Assembly (NCBI GenBank): GCA_023630585.1
Contig: CM042540.1
Span: 17,049,574-17,113,573 of the forward strand
Reading direction: 5' to 3'
Length of the DNA stretch: 64,000 bases
DNA from: Cranoglanis bouderius
Lineage: Eukaryota > Chordata > Actinopteri > Siluriformes > Cranoglanididae
Shown: positions 43,233 through 54,541 of the stretch, one piece after another
How the letters are laid out: every line of letters begins with the position of its first letter
Numbering within the stretch: the first letter of the stretch is position 1
Made by a program: the position numbers and the translations under genes
The notes under the pieces: generated by a model
Told to the model about the DNA's origin: nothing
Seen by the model: only the letters and a program-made list of their open reading frames with translations
Database searches by the model: none

Positions 43233-44811
43233 CAGTGCTGTGAAAAAGTATTTGCCCTAATCCTGATTTCTTCTGTTTTTGTGTATATCTCATACGAAAG
43301 TGTTTGAGAAATTAAAACAAAGTCTGAGATAAAACAAAGGCAACCCGAGTAAACACAAAATACAGTTTTTAAATGATGGTGTTATTTATTGAAGCAAAAA
43401 AGTTATCCAGTACCAACTGGGCCTGTGTGAAAATGTATTTGCCCTCGTAGTTACTAATTCCCCAAATCTATGAAACTGCATTCATAATGGTGTTCAGCTG
43501 GACTAGACGCAACCAGGCCTGATTACTGCAAACCCTGTTCAATGAAATCGACACTTAACTAGGACTTTTTCAACAGCATGAAGTTGGTTAAAAGTTCTTA
43601 CCCAGTAAAACACTATGCCAAAATTGAAAGGAATTCCAGAAATGATGAGGAAGACGGTGATTTCAAAGGCTCTGGGACTCCAAAGGAGCACAGTGAGAGC
43701 CATTATCTCCAAATGGAAAAACTTGGCACAGTAGTGAACCTTTCCAGAAGTGGCCAACCTTCCAAAATTCCTCCAAGAGCACAGCAACTACTCATCCAGT
43801 TAGTCACAATAGAGCCAAGGACAACATCAAAGGACCTACAGGCCTCTCTTGCATCAATAAAGGTCACTGTTCATTTACTCCAGAAAGACACTGGGCAAAA
43901 AATGGAATGTATGGAAGAGTGGCGAGGTGAAAACCACTGCTAACCCAGAAGAACATTAAGGGTCGTCTGAATTTTGCCAAAACACACCTTGATGATCCTG
44001 AAACTTTTTGGAGAATGTTCTGTGGACTGATGAGTCGAAAGTGGAACCGTTTGGAAGACAGGGGTCCCGTTACATCTGGCGTAAACCAAACACAAAATTC
44101 CCCAAAAGAACATCATACATGGTGGTGGTAGTGTGAGGGTGTGGGGATGCTTTGATGCTTCAGGGCCTGGGCAACTTGCAATAATTGAGGGAAACATGAA
44201 TTCTGCTCTCTACCAGAAAATCCTAAAGGAGAATGTCCAGTTTTCAGTCTGTGGGTTGAAACTCAAGTACAATTGGATTATGCAGCAAGACAATGATCCA
44301 AAGCATAGGAGTAAGTCCACCTCTCAAAAAAAAAAAAAAAATTAAAGTTTTGGAGTGGCCTAGTTAGAGTCCTGACTTGAACCAATTGAGATGCTGTGGC
44401 AGGACCTTAAATGGGCAGTTCATGCTCAGAACCCTCCAGTGTGGCTAAACTAAAGCAGTTCTGCAAAGATGAGTGGGCCAAAATTCTACCTCAGTGCTGT
44501 GAAAGACTTATCTCCAGCTATCGGAAGTGTTTGGTTGCAGTTATTTCTGCTAAAGTTGGTACAACCAGATTTTAAATTTAAGTGGGCAATTAGTTTTTCA
44601 CATGGGTTATAGGGGTTGGATATCTTTTTTTTTTTTTGCTTCAATATTAATAATAAAATAAAAACTGTATTCTGTGTTTACTCAGGTTGCCTTTGTTTTA
44701 TGTTGTATTTCGTTTGAAGACCTAAAACTATTTAGTATGAGATATACACAAAAACAGAAGAAATCAGGATGGGGGCAAATACTTTTTGAGGAGGAAAAAA
44801 ACCCAGCACTG
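43233..44811 (+). mobile_element. full-length but decayed Tc1-like transposon
   Basis: Ends CAGTGCTGTGAAAAAGTATT and, reversed, CAGTGCTGGGTTTTTTTCC are flanked by TA (43231-43232, 44812-44813). The inner parts of both ends share the TTTTTGTGTATATCTCATAC phrase and its complement, so the inverted repeats are long (about 200 bp), the IR/DR type. The second GTATTTGCCCTCG at about 43435 is the inner direct repeat. The element is typical in length for the group. Confidence 0.92.
43578..44574 (+). pseudogene. Tc1-like transposase pseudogene
   Basis: Starts MKLVKSSYPVKHYAKIERN, with the helix-turn-helix partly deleted around 43650. SGQPSKIPPRAQ is the linker with an AT-hook-like GRP motif. The catalytic blocks follow in pieces: VLWTDESKVE (first Asp) near 44025, HGGGSV near 44120, QQDNDPKH (second Asp) near 44285, and PIEMLWQDLK (Glu) near 44380. 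The frame shifts at several points and stop codons interrupt. An A16 run at 44326-44341 replaces part of the spacer between the second Asp and the Glu. The product cannot be made. Confidence 0.9.
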
Positions 44812-45099
44812 TACAGGTTAATGTCTATTATGAGCAACAGCTGCTAGAAGTAATAAGTAAGAAAATAAAAGATGATGTGGATTGCCGTTATAGGAAAATA
44901 ACCAAAGGTCATTACTATACCCAAGTAGATTATTTTCCTATAGCAGCATGTTATAGTGTTTTATTCCTCTTATGCCACAACAATTTGCTAATGATTGCAA
45001 TGTTTTTTTAAATTAAAGAATGATACATCATACTTATTTTTTAAAAGCAGTTTATGTTAAGGAATGCTGCAGAATGTCCTTCCGAAGATGCTAAATATA

Positions 45100-45940
45100 C
45101 ACCGATCAGCTATAACATTAAACCACCTGCTAAATATTGTGTAGGTCCCCCTTGTGCCACCAAAACAGCTTTGACCCGTTGAGGCATGGACTCCACAAGA
45201 CCTGAAGGTGTGCTGTGGTATCTGACACAAAGACGTTAGCAGCAGATCCTTTAAGTCCTGTAAGTTGCGAGGTGGGGCCTCCATGGATTGGACTTGTTTG
45301 TCCAGCACATTTCACAGATGCTCGATCGGATTGAGATCTGGGAAATTTGGAGGCCAAGTCAACACATTGAAGTCTTTGTCCTGTTCCTCAAACCATTCCT
45401 GAACAATTTTTACAGTGTGGCAGAGCACATTATCCCGCTGAAAGAGGCCACTGCCATTAGGGAATACCATTGCCATGAAAGGGTGTACTTGGTCTGCAGC
45501 AATGTATAGGCAGGTGGAACGTGTCGAAGCAAAATCCACATTAATTCCAGGACCCAAGGTTTCCCAGCAGAACATAGCCCAGAGCATCACATTTCCTCCG
45601 CCAGCTTGCCTTCTTCTTGCCTTCATGACCCTGTCTCCGGTTCACCGGTTGTCCTTCTTTGGACCACTTTTGGTAGGTACTAACCAAACCATACTGGGAA
45701 CCCCACAGTACTTGCCGTTTTGGAGATGCTCTGACCCAGTCTTCTAGCCATCACAATTTGGCTCTTGTCAAAGTCACTCAGATCCTTACGGTTGCCCATT
45801 TTTCCTGCTTCCAACACATCAACTTCAAGAACTGACTGTTCACTTGATGCCTAATATATTCTAACCCTTGAGAGGTACCACTGTAAGGAGATAATCATTG
45901 TTATTCGCTTCACCTGTCAGTGGTTTTAATGTTATGGCTG
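45100..45940 (-). mobile_element. internally deleted Tc1-like transposon
   Basis: Left end CACCGATCAGCTATAACATT and the right end, reversed, CAGCCATAACATTAAAACC share the inverted repeat; the outermost 7-8 bases of the right end appear lost. TA flanks both sides (45098-45099, 45941-45942). The 841-bp copy lacks the middle of its transposase gene. It lies within the dispersed repeat. Confidence 0.88.
45140..45799 (-). pseudogene. Tc1-like transposase pseudogene, deleted
   Basis: From an ATG at 45799 (minus strand) it reads MGNRKDLSDFDKSQIVMARR, the first helix-turn-helix, then RLGQSISKTA. After a large deletion it resumes as GGGNVMLWAMFCWETLGP and continues through FQRDNVLCHT (second catalytic Asp) and FPDLNPIEHL (Glu). 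The end, reading RNLQDLKDLLLTS, is in another frame. The first catalytic Asp block (WxDE) is gone. Unable to give an active enzyme. Confidence 0.88.
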
Positions 45941-46235
45941 TACACGTAACAGTATATAAAGAAATATGTATATTTCCTTGCAAAAAAAAACTCATATCAA
46001 CACCAGAAAAACATATCAACATCATTTATATGAGCATCTGCCATACAAGTACCTGTGTAAGTTATTGCTATAGAAATAATACTATCATCGTTAGTGTTGC
46101 ACATTAATATAAACCTTGCAGCTGAAACTGAGATATTAACTGAGAAAATTAACCAACACCTTCTGACAAATTGGAATAGAGCATTCAACAGCACTATGGT
46201 ATAACTTATCACCTTATTAGTGCTATTATGAGCTG

Positions 46236-46899
46236 TTGAAGAGTTTCACTTTTTTTATACATTTATCTGTAATCCACTTTAGTCATGTGTTAGAATAACT
46301 CTACAGATGAGGTTTTTAAAAGGCTAACATTTACATCCTTAGCCAGAATGAATGGAGATAATTGGACACCTGTCTGACACTTGAGTTTTAACTGCCTGGG
46401 GCTGAGCTAAGTGGCTTCTAAAGAATCTTCCATTGAGGAAGCCAGAGACTCATTTACGTGTACAAGGGGCCAAGAAAAGGTCCTTTTAACCTGTTCCCTG
46501 GCAGCCTGCATCTCCTGTGCTTGTGGCTATACTCGCTATAAGCTAGCTCCAGACCTGTTTGGCCTGTCGCCTATCATTCGCTGTAAGCTTCTTTTCTTTA
46601 ATCACATACTCAGTGTAATAGTATTGTGGTTATAAATTAGCATTCTATAAATACTCGGCATAATGAGGATCGGACCTGTTCCGTTTGCTTGTTTTTACCC
46701 TTACACACTACACCCCATTTCTTGCATTTGATTATTTCGTTATTATTTCATGATGAGGTAACCGCAAACCTGCAGCTCATGAATAAGCTCCTGTTTGCGC
46801 ACCTTAGAGACGGGTATAGATAAGACGCAATTACAGTGGATCAAATAAAGCTGCGTACTTGGAGGAATGGCACAGATAGAAGGCTGATATAGAGAGGAG
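46236..46899. other. intron stretch, no feature recognised
   Basis: Non-coding; nothing supportable. Confidence 0.4.
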
Positions 46900-47160
46900 G
46901 CAGGAGGGAAGGGCGGCAACGTAGCATGCAAATCCGGCGGTTTAGCCATTGTTACTAATCAGTTAATCTGAGCTCTCGGTTAGACCGCCACCTCGCCTGT
47001 CAATCAGGGTTAGCTGCAGCCGAGGAGGCGCCGGCCTGTTTGGCCTAGCACATTCGAATGTCAGCATTAAAATTCCCCATTTCGAAAATGTGTACAAATT
47101 GGAGCTTGGAGGGTGAAATTTAGACAGTGGTGAAATAGAAAGTGGCAAGTGAAGTCGATG
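46900..47160. promoter_or_regulatory. candidate enhancer with POU, SOX and PBX-MEIS motifs
   Basis: Repeat-free stretch with a perfect octamer ATGCAAAT (46926-46933), a SOX-type CCATTGTT (46946-46953) and CTGTCAATCA (46998-47007), the reverse complement of the PBX-MEIS composite TGATTGACAG. TTAAT/TAATC cores lie between. Regulatory function is inferred from motif clustering only. Confidence 0.35.
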
Positions 47161-47800
47161 CTGTCAGTCAAACAAGTGACATAGGGACAAAACAAAATAC
47201 AGTCTGAATTCCCAGCGTGGTAGTTACTGTTCCTGACTGCCGTCTTTTCTAAGCCTGGTCACCCGTAGTGTGTGATTCAAGCGAAGGTACAAGAAGCCGG
47301 CAATCAGCAGTTGAATGTGTGATTTGAGATGATGAAGAGGCCTTGGAGGGAGATGGGGGGTGTGAGGGAGGAGGATGGAGTGGAGGCTCATTATCTCACT
47401 CTAATCAGGGGACATCAAGCCAGGAAAATGGCGAATAGAGAGGACTCTGATTAAAAAAAAAAAAAAAAAAAAAGCCTCCACGTCAGATCACAAGAGCATC
47501 TCTTGTCTCAGGCTTATGGGCTTATTTTAGGGAAAGGACCAATGTTAGTCAACCGCAATCAGTACTGAGAGGCCGCAATGCAGTTAATCAGGAAGACAGA
47601 GTAAACATAAATATAACAGTGCATGCCTCTTTAGCACTCGCTTAGCTGAAGAGAGAAGATGGAGAGGCAGCACTCTACATGACTCTCATAAGGTGTTTAG
47701 ATGAGAACAGGACTTCTGTTCTTTGTTAAACTCTAAGTAACCTTCATTCTGTCATCTGTCAAACTGCTCTTTCCTTCCCTTCCTTTCACTCTCTCTGTGT

Positions 47801-47804
<4 letters not shown>
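47161..47804. other. intron stretch, no gene recognised
   Basis: Contains an A21 run at about 47454. No repeat family recognised. Confidence 0.4.
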
Positions 47805-47836
<32 letters not shown>

Positions 47837-47859
47837 CTCTCTCGCTCTCTCTCTCTCTC
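47805..47859 (+). repeat. (CT)n microsatellite
   Basis: CT repeats with two CTCG interruptions. Confidence 0.95.
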
Positions 47860-47929
47860 GGTGCTGGTGTATAACTTGATTTCGTGTGTCTTCATCCCAG
47901 CGATTGTCCTGTGCTCTGATAAGGATCCA

Positions 47930-48130
47930 TGTTTTCAGGGCGGGTTTGGCGGCAGCGCATCTAATGAAAGATCTTAATTAGATCTATTTGTGCCCAAAGG
48001 AGAGGAGATGCAATATTAAATTGTCACTCGTATCACATTCCTTCAATTTGGGCTGCAGGATACGTCTCGATTCATTTTATTGTGGCTCAGATAAATAAAC
48101 TTTGCTGTCACTTGTACCGTCTACCTCTCC
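47930..48130. promoter_or_regulatory. candidate non-coding element with palindromic homeodomain site
   Basis: Repeat-free. AGATCTTAATTAGATCT at 47969-47985 is an almost perfect palindrome around TTAATTA, a homeodomain dimer-type core, and further ATTA/TTAAAT cores follow. Conservation cannot be judged here. Confidence 0.28.
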
Positions 48131-48335
48131 ACTTCTGTTACACGAAGCTGTAAAAGATCCTCTTTTGGCCAGGGGAATTCTCTATGGTGCATGGTCCACT
48201 TGGGTTTTGAAGAGCACAGATTTTATAGGCACAAACATTCTTCCTGTTGTGTAGAATAAAAACAGTTTTTAAAAAAAAAAAAAGATCTTTTCTGTTTTTT
48301 TTTTTTTTTTTATAGTTGGTGGATGTTTTCCTTAT

Positions 48336-48940
48336 TGTATGATTATGGGTGTTTAGTCCATTTGAATTGAACCTTGGTGTGTTTCACCCTCGGTGTGGTT
48401 TATTTAGGCAGGCGAGAACACAGCAATCACACGGACCAAAATAACCGCTCCAAGACTGTCTGAGTGAGGTGATCTTGATCTGGTTCCAAGTGAACTCTAA
48501 CACCGGTCAATTGCAGTCAGAAAGTGATCCAGCTGCAGGAACTGAACCAAATATGATATGTACTTTGGGTTGTGGGCAGCATTTTTTTTTTTGTATATGC
48601 GAGCTGCTAAACTGACTGAGAGCTGTGGTGCTGCAGAAATACAATGTGTTCTAGATATTTGGACAGATGAACAAAAAGAGAAAATAAAAGCTGGATGTGA
48701 TACACAAAATGTTTTCTACTAGTTGTTTATATAATTATCTGTTTCAATCATTTGTTTAGTGCTAGCTCTGTTCTCCATGCTCAAATGATTTTCCATCACT
48801 TTATTCCTGGATGAAAGAATGATTGAAATGGTTTATAATGCGGAGTGTGAAACCAAACCAATTAGTAACCAAACCAAAAATATAAATTTTGCTCTGTTTC
48901 ATATTCCTCAAACGTATTAATAGGTGTGAAAGCGATCTAA

Positions 48941-48943
<3 letters not shown>
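48336..48943. repeat. possible Harbinger-like fish repeat
   Basis: Phrases such as GAACCTTGGTGTGTTTCACC, GTGATCTTGATCTGGTTCC and, at the right, GTGTGAAAGCGATCTAAGG resemble the body and end of a common fish MITE (recalled). Ends were not matched to each other. Confidence 0.3.

Positions 48944-49016
<73 letters not shown>
48944..49016. repeat. (TA)n microsatellite
   Basis: 73 bp of alternating AT, uninterrupted. Directly follows the possible Harbinger-like repeat. Confidence 0.97.
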
Positions 49017-49021
<5 letters not shown>

Positions 49022-50175
49022 AGGAGACCACATCTCTCTCCATCTTTTGTCAGCTGCTGATCATGCAGCACTGTTGAGAAAATGCCCAGAGGTGAATGCT
49101 AATTACTTGCCTATACCACATGACTATATTCGGTACGTTAAATAATAAAAGTGGATGTTCGGAGACCCTGTTGTTCTTTTCTTTCTAATGAGAATGCAGC
49201 CACTTGGCCAGTTGCTTTCTCAAGAAGCCCTTGTCTCAACTACCACTTGTCACAACTGGCATTTAAACCTCAACCCAGCTGTAGGTCAGATTCTGCAGTA
49301 CCAGTCTCTGACAGCTTTAAATATGGAACCTGGTTGCATTTGAACTTAGTGCCTTTGTTCAAGTTACTACTGAGTTTCCTTATGTATTTACACATAATTA
49401 ACCCTTAAATGATCTGTTACGATCTGTTGTATCTCATGATCTCATTACAGCCCTCTACTGTGTTTTATTAAGTTAAGTAATCTTTTTGATTTGAATAATT
49501 GATCAAAGGTGTAAACTGTAAAAAAAAACAAAAAAAAAAACCAACAAAACAAAACAAAAAAAAAACATTTCTGTAATTAAGTAGTTTGCAGCACAGTCTG
49601 CATTTTATAAGGGACTTTTAGTAGTTTGTAGAAGAATTAGTGTTGGATTCTAGATAGACAAGAGTGCTGGTTCATTAATGACCCAAAGTATGCAAGAGAA
49701 AAGAATTTAAGGATTAAATATTTTTTTTATTCATTCACTCATTCATCTTCACTAATCGCTTTGACATGGTCAGGGTCACATGCTAGCAATCTTCATTAAC
49801 TTACTCACCTTTGTGTAGTTTTGAAGAAATAATGAGTCGTATCTGTGTCAGAAATGCTAAAAGCACATGTTATATAATTAATAAGGAGTGAAGCAGACGT
49901 ATAAATACATTTCTAACAACCGTCCCCAAATTTCACACCAACAGGAAGTTAACAATACAATATCAGTAGACTGATATGTAAAGTGTTGTGTTATTGTTAT
50001 TGTTATCAGTGCATCAGTATGTACACACTATTGAGATTAATTGTTTAAGAGTTTAAACGGTTTCATAGTTTAATAGGAGCCTCAAATTATGGGCAGTATT
50101 TAAATCTGTAGTCACACACCTGCATCATACCTCCGTAAACAATATTACACAATTTCTATTACGGTATGTGAAATA
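49017..50175. other. AT-rich intron stretch
   Basis: A-rich runs with CAAAA interruptions at 49521-49566. No gene or element recognised. Confidence 0.45.
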
Positions 50176-50700
50176 CACTCACCAGACACTTTATTAGAAA
50201 CACCTGTACACCTACTCATTCATGAGGTTATCCAATCAGCCAATCATCTGGCAGCAGCACAATGCATAAATTCATGAAGATACAGGTCAAGAGCTTCAGT
50301 TAATATTCACATTGAACATCAGAAAAATGTGATCTCAGTGTCTTCGACCATAGCATGGTTGTTGGAGCCTGATTTCGAGTATTTCAGAAACTGCTGATCT
50401 CCTGGAAGAATGATCACGCAGAGCGGTGTGACAAGTCAGATGTGGGTAGAAACAAGAGAGGTTAGAGAAGAATGGCTTCAGACTGGTTTGAGCTGACAGG
50501 AAGGCTGCAGTAACTTAAATAATCATTCATTACATCCATGGTGAGCAGAAAAGCATCTCAGAATGCTTGAACCGTGATGGGAATGGGCTACAACAACAGA
50601 AGACCACATCAGGTTCTTCCACTTGTCTTAGTCAAAAACAGGAATCTAAGGCTACAGTGGGCACCGGAGCTAGACAGCTGAAGACTGTATAAAGTCCAGG
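50176..50700 (+). mobile_element. 3'-truncated Tc1-like element (left end and DNA-binding region)
   Basis: After TA, the end CACTCACCAGACACTTTATT is a recognisable Tc1-type terminus. The following coding remnant holds CATGGTTGTTGGAGCC and GAGTATTTCAGAAACTGC, which encode the ISETADL-type helix-turn-helix. A GAAGACCACATCAGG block at about 50600 is the end of the DNA-binding part. The catalytic domain and right end are missing. Frames are broken. Confidence 0.82.
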
Positions 50701-51027
50701 TGACAATGCAGATAAATGGATAAATACGTGCAATGACAGTGCACTATAACCCTTAAATACTAATAAATATATATATTAAGTACTCACATACGTAAGAACA
50801 CTAAAAGTAAAGTGTTGCCTTTTCTTATAAAATGCAAACGACATTTGCATCTCAGGCTGAAAAGCAAATGATAGATGATGCAGTTGTTTAAAAAACAACA
50901 ACAAATTTATCAGTAGTTGTGCTGAATTTAACTCATCCCATGAATCATTAAAAAAACAGTGATATTGATTCAGTGGATCTCATAAATTTGTGTGCACTCC
51001 TCTCAGCCCTTTCAGCATCCTGCAGTG

Positions 51028-51093
<66 letters not shown>

Positions 51094-53099
51094 GCTCTCT
51101 GGCAGCTGCCACTCTGACAGGAGGAAAGGCACTGAATGTTTTCGAGGCATGTCGAGGCGCATCAGGCATTGCTCGGGGAAGATGACAGGGCTGAAACAGC
51201 GTCAGCAGCACTCAACTGAGAGCAACACACTCTGCCTCTCTGCATAAATCTATACATATCTCTAAGCAGTGCTTATTCTCTATCACCTCTAGTGTAGCAC
51301 CATTCTAATATATCAGCCCAGTGCCAGCTGCACTCTTTTTTTCATATTCATAGATGTTCTTTGCTGAATTTTTATGGCCCCAAGATAGTGGCGGTTTTAA
51401 AATCTTCTCTCACCTCCATGCTGTCACTCCATGTCCTTTCACTGGCTCCTGGACCAGGTCTGCTCTTCTACAATGTATAGTCACAGCTGGGTGACCCACT
51501 TTTGTGGCTGGCAGAGTGTTTTCAAGTTTGCACAAATAAGGAGATGCCATGGTTGTAAACGGGGGCACTGGATGCGAGGATGTACGAGTGCTCTTTGTCT
51601 TGTTTGGGCATATCCGTTTGGTCCAGTTCCTCTAGTACCCACCCTCTCTCGGTCGAGCTCCTTTAAGGAAGTGCTTAACAGGAAATAATTTCGGGTTAGA
51701 TTGGTGCATCATAACCATCACCCCAAGTTCAGACCTGAGAGCTTCATAGCAGCTGGCTGACAGGGCTCGCCGTCCTGACCCGATGAGTCAGCAAGCATCC
51801 CTCCATGTCAGCATGTCATCTCAGAAAGGCTACAGCGCTGACTGGCTTGCTTTCATCGTGCTGCTCATAATCTTGGCCAGCAGTCTGAATGCAAATGTGC
51901 AAGCAGCGAGCGGCAGCAGCATTGTGTGCTTGCGAGGCAGAGCTGCAGCCTGGTCCCCAGGGAGCGCCGCTAGAACCGCAGAGGAAAGAAAGCGCAGAGG
52001 CCTGCTGTTGTCTTGTCACCGTGAAGAGAAATGGACAGAGTAATTGCGCTGTTCCTGGGCTTGAGGAATCCCATCAGCCACGAGCCACTGCTGTCAGAGG
52101 ACATAAAGACAGCACTAAAAACGCAGCTCTTCCCCCGACACGTCGCGCAGCCTGGGCCTCCGCAAAACGACAGGGGGAGAGACAGATGGATTAGCCGTGG
52201 AGGGCTGCAGATGAGAGTAAAAAACACTGTGAAAGATGTTGGGGTGGCGGACAGCCAAGACAAGGACACAGGGTGTGCATTTCAGTTGTCAAAGACAGAA
52301 TAGGATGGATAGGAGTTGTGTTTATAAATGGCTCTATACTTCTCTACCTGCTTTGTGTCCAACATCTTTTGTATTTCTACCGCGGCCTCGCTGCTAACCA
52401 TCACGCCAGATATCGGTGCTGACCAGACAGATGCCAGGATATAGCCCGTTTATTTAAACTACAAAAGGAGTCATATGATTGCCTAAGGAGCTCTCTTGTT
52501 AGCTCTTATCATTGAACTGTGTGAGAGGTGAGCTATGTGATCTCAATACTCAAACTCTCAACACAATTAAGCGTACTGCGGGAGAAGCCATGGCTCCCTG
52601 CGCCATACATCTCGCCAGCAGAGTGACTTAATTGGGTTTCGAGAAATGTACCTGTTGTGTAAGTGAGACATCAGTAACCACACCTTTTCTTTGTATTGTT
52701 CCCGTTGTACCTTCAAGAATCAATAGTTTTTAGCACCTGTTTTTTTTTTTTTTTTTTTTTTCCCGTCACCATTAGGTTGTCTTTGAAGATCCATCAAACC
52801 ACTTCACCGCTCCACTGGTGCGTTGTAATGGTTGCTTTTCGCTGATAAATAAATAAATAAATAAATAAAAAGTGTCCATCCCAGTTTTGCACAGTAAGAT
52901 GTTCTTTTCATAACAGTAGCATTAACAGCTCAGGTGTACAACAAAAAAAAAGTGTTAAATCTGGATGTAATGCTAAAAAAACAAGTATAGCAGGATAGGT
53001 GTTAGCCAGTCCCTGTGCGCATTTCATCCTCAGCCAATGCCACACCGTGCCACCTCGGCATTCTCCCAGTGGAGGACAACATGAGCGGTCCTTACTGAA

Positions 53100-53102
<3 letters not shown>
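50701..53102. other. intron stretch before the RRM2 exon
   Basis: Contains (CT)n at 51030-51089, T-run 52741-52761 and (AAAT)5 at 52847-52868. No gene: open frames of 85-100 codons around 51.4-52.3 kb have no domain and no splice partners that I could support. Confidence 0.5.
51030..51089 (+). repeat. (CT)n microsatellite, uninterrupted
   Basis: 60 bp of CT. Confidence 0.96.

Positions 53103-53138
<36 letters not shown>
53103..53138 (+). repeat. T36 tract upstream of the RRM2 exon
   Basis: Pure T run ending 100 bp before the exon. Confidence 0.97.
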
Positions 53139-53139
<1 letters not shown>

Positions 53140-53209
53140 GCTCTGAGTGTCCTCCTGCTCTCTTTGTTGTCTGTTTTTGAAGTCTGCACTAAAATGCTTT
53201 CACATGAGC

Positions 53210-53238
53210 TTAATCTCTTGTCCCCTCTTCTTTTCCAG
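53210..53238 (+). promoter_or_regulatory. msi2: branch point and polypyrimidine tract/acceptor of the RRM2 exon
   Basis: TTAAT (yTnAy type) is followed by a nearly pure pyrimidine run and CAG. About 70 nt further upstream there is an uninterrupted T36 run (53103-53138), which may compete for or help pyrimidine-tract binders. Confidence 0.6.
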
Positions 53239-53331
53239 ATGGTCACAAGAACAAAGAAAATATTTGTAGGCGGATTATCAGCGAACACAGTAGTCGAAGA
53301 TGTGAAGCAGTATTTCGAACAGTTTGGCAAG
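53239..53331 (+). CDS. msi2: musashi-2, first exon of RRM2
   Basis: The exon encodes 31 residues, starting MVTRTKKIFVGGLSANT and ending QYFEQFGK. Residues 8-13 (IFVGGL) are the RNP2 motif on beta-strand 1 of RRM2, followed by helix 1. The wording SANTVVEDVKQYFEQFGK matches vertebrate Musashi-2, whereas Musashi-1 has SVNTTVEDVKQYF (recalled), so msi2 is preferred. The acceptor is a pyrimidine run ending TTTTCCAG and the donor is AAG|gtaaga. TTAAT at 53210-53214 is a plausible branch point, its A 26 nt before the exon. The exon is phase 0 at both ends and joins in frame to the linker exon 52.9 kb upstream. The rest of RRM2, including RNP1 and the C-terminal region, must lie beyond the window. 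Confidence 0.95.
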
Positions 53332-53338
53332 GTAAGAT

Positions 53339-54256
53339 CCCGTGTTTACTGATTGGGAAACTGTTCCTTTCATCTGAAAGTTTTTGTGGTTGAAAACCTT
53401 GTGTCCCTGAACATTTGTTAGCCTTTGATTTTTAGCTTTTAGCTTCTATATAAAGTCTAGATGAATTGCCAAAGTGGTTGGTCCAGATGTGAGAGATCAC
53501 ACATACAGCTGTCAGACTCATAACTTCAACACGCAACATCCAATAGAAAGACACGGGATTGTGGTTTAATTTAAGAGCAGTACATGCGCTTAGTTCCCGT
53601 CTTTTTAATCAGCCGTGTTAGTCGACTTAAGCAGATGTTTTATGTACACTTTACACTGTAATTGGCTCATGGAGATGTTTTGAGGGAACTAGTGCTGTCT
53701 AGGCCATAGAGTTCTATTAAACTTCGCAGTGTTTGGCTGATTTCTGTTGCTTCTCAGGTCACAAGGTTATATTTTCCGTCTTAGCTGATGTGCGTCTGTT
53801 ATCGAAGGCCGTGTCTCACTGTCTGCCAAACCGAGTAGGTAATTTATTGGAATGGACTGGCTGATTCCTGGGTAAATGGGTGTCACATTAGTGTTGCTGT
53901 TTGTTGTTAAGTTGGAGAAAGATGTCTTGGTTAATGAACTGTCTCTGCAATTAAACTAGGAGTAAACTAATCTTGCAAAGAGAGATGTCTTTGGTGTGAA
54001 AAAAAGTAAGAAATGTGGTAATTGAAATCCTTGGGTCTCTGGGGTTAGTTGTGTGGGATAAATATGTGTGTGTGGGTGTGTGAGGGTGTGTTTGTGGGGG
54101 AGGGGGGCTGTCTGGGTTCTCTGAATTAGTTCTCAGAGATGAGAAGGCTGTATATTACTTTGTAGCAATCCCATGATGACTCTGCATGTCTGCCTACACA
54201 CAGATTTGCCATACTGGTATAGGATAAGCTGATACTTAGGATGAGGATAAGGGTTT
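53339..54256. other. intron stretch after the RRM2 exon
   Basis: Non-coding; no feature recognised. Confidence 0.45.
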
Positions 54257-54296
<40 letters not shown>

Positions 54297-54330
54297 TGAG
54301 AGAGAGAGAGAGGGAGAGAGAGAGAGTGTG
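54257..54330 (+). repeat. compound (TG)n(GA)n microsatellite
   Basis: 20 bp TG followed by GA repeats with TGAG and GGGA interruptions. Confidence 0.95.
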
Positions 54331-54469
54331 TAGGCCAATTAATAGTGCCTTTGCAGGCAAAGAGAGAGCTTCTTGGGAGGACAGCAGGTGGCATGGGGCA
54401 GGAAGGTCACTAAATCTGTCTCTTCGGATGCTATGCTCTTCCTGAACCCTTTTTCTGCTCCATGACAGC

Positions 54470-54471
<2 letters not shown>

Positions 54472-54539
<68 letters not shown>
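54472..54539 (+). repeat. (CA)n microsatellite
   Basis: 68 bp CA, uninterrupted; faces the TG tract 200 bp upstream. Confidence 0.97.

Positions 54540-54541
<2 letters not shown>

Larger units (their letters stand above)
44880..46235 (+). repeat. dispersed repeat copy, interrupted by a Tc1-like element
   Basis: Same order of blocks as the copy at 23771-25140. TTTTCCTATAGCAGCATG, TTATTCCTCTTATGCCAC and ACAATTTGCTAATG lie before the insertion. CACCTTCTGACAAATTGG and TTCAACAGCACTATGG lie after it. The Tc1-like element at 45100-45940 sits inside. Confidence 0.6.

Noticed and set aside
51783..52303. Overlapping open frames including a hydrophobic LAFIVLLIILASSL segment
   Set aside because: Possible signal-like peptide, but no homologue recognised, no splice partner, and frames on both strands are equally open.
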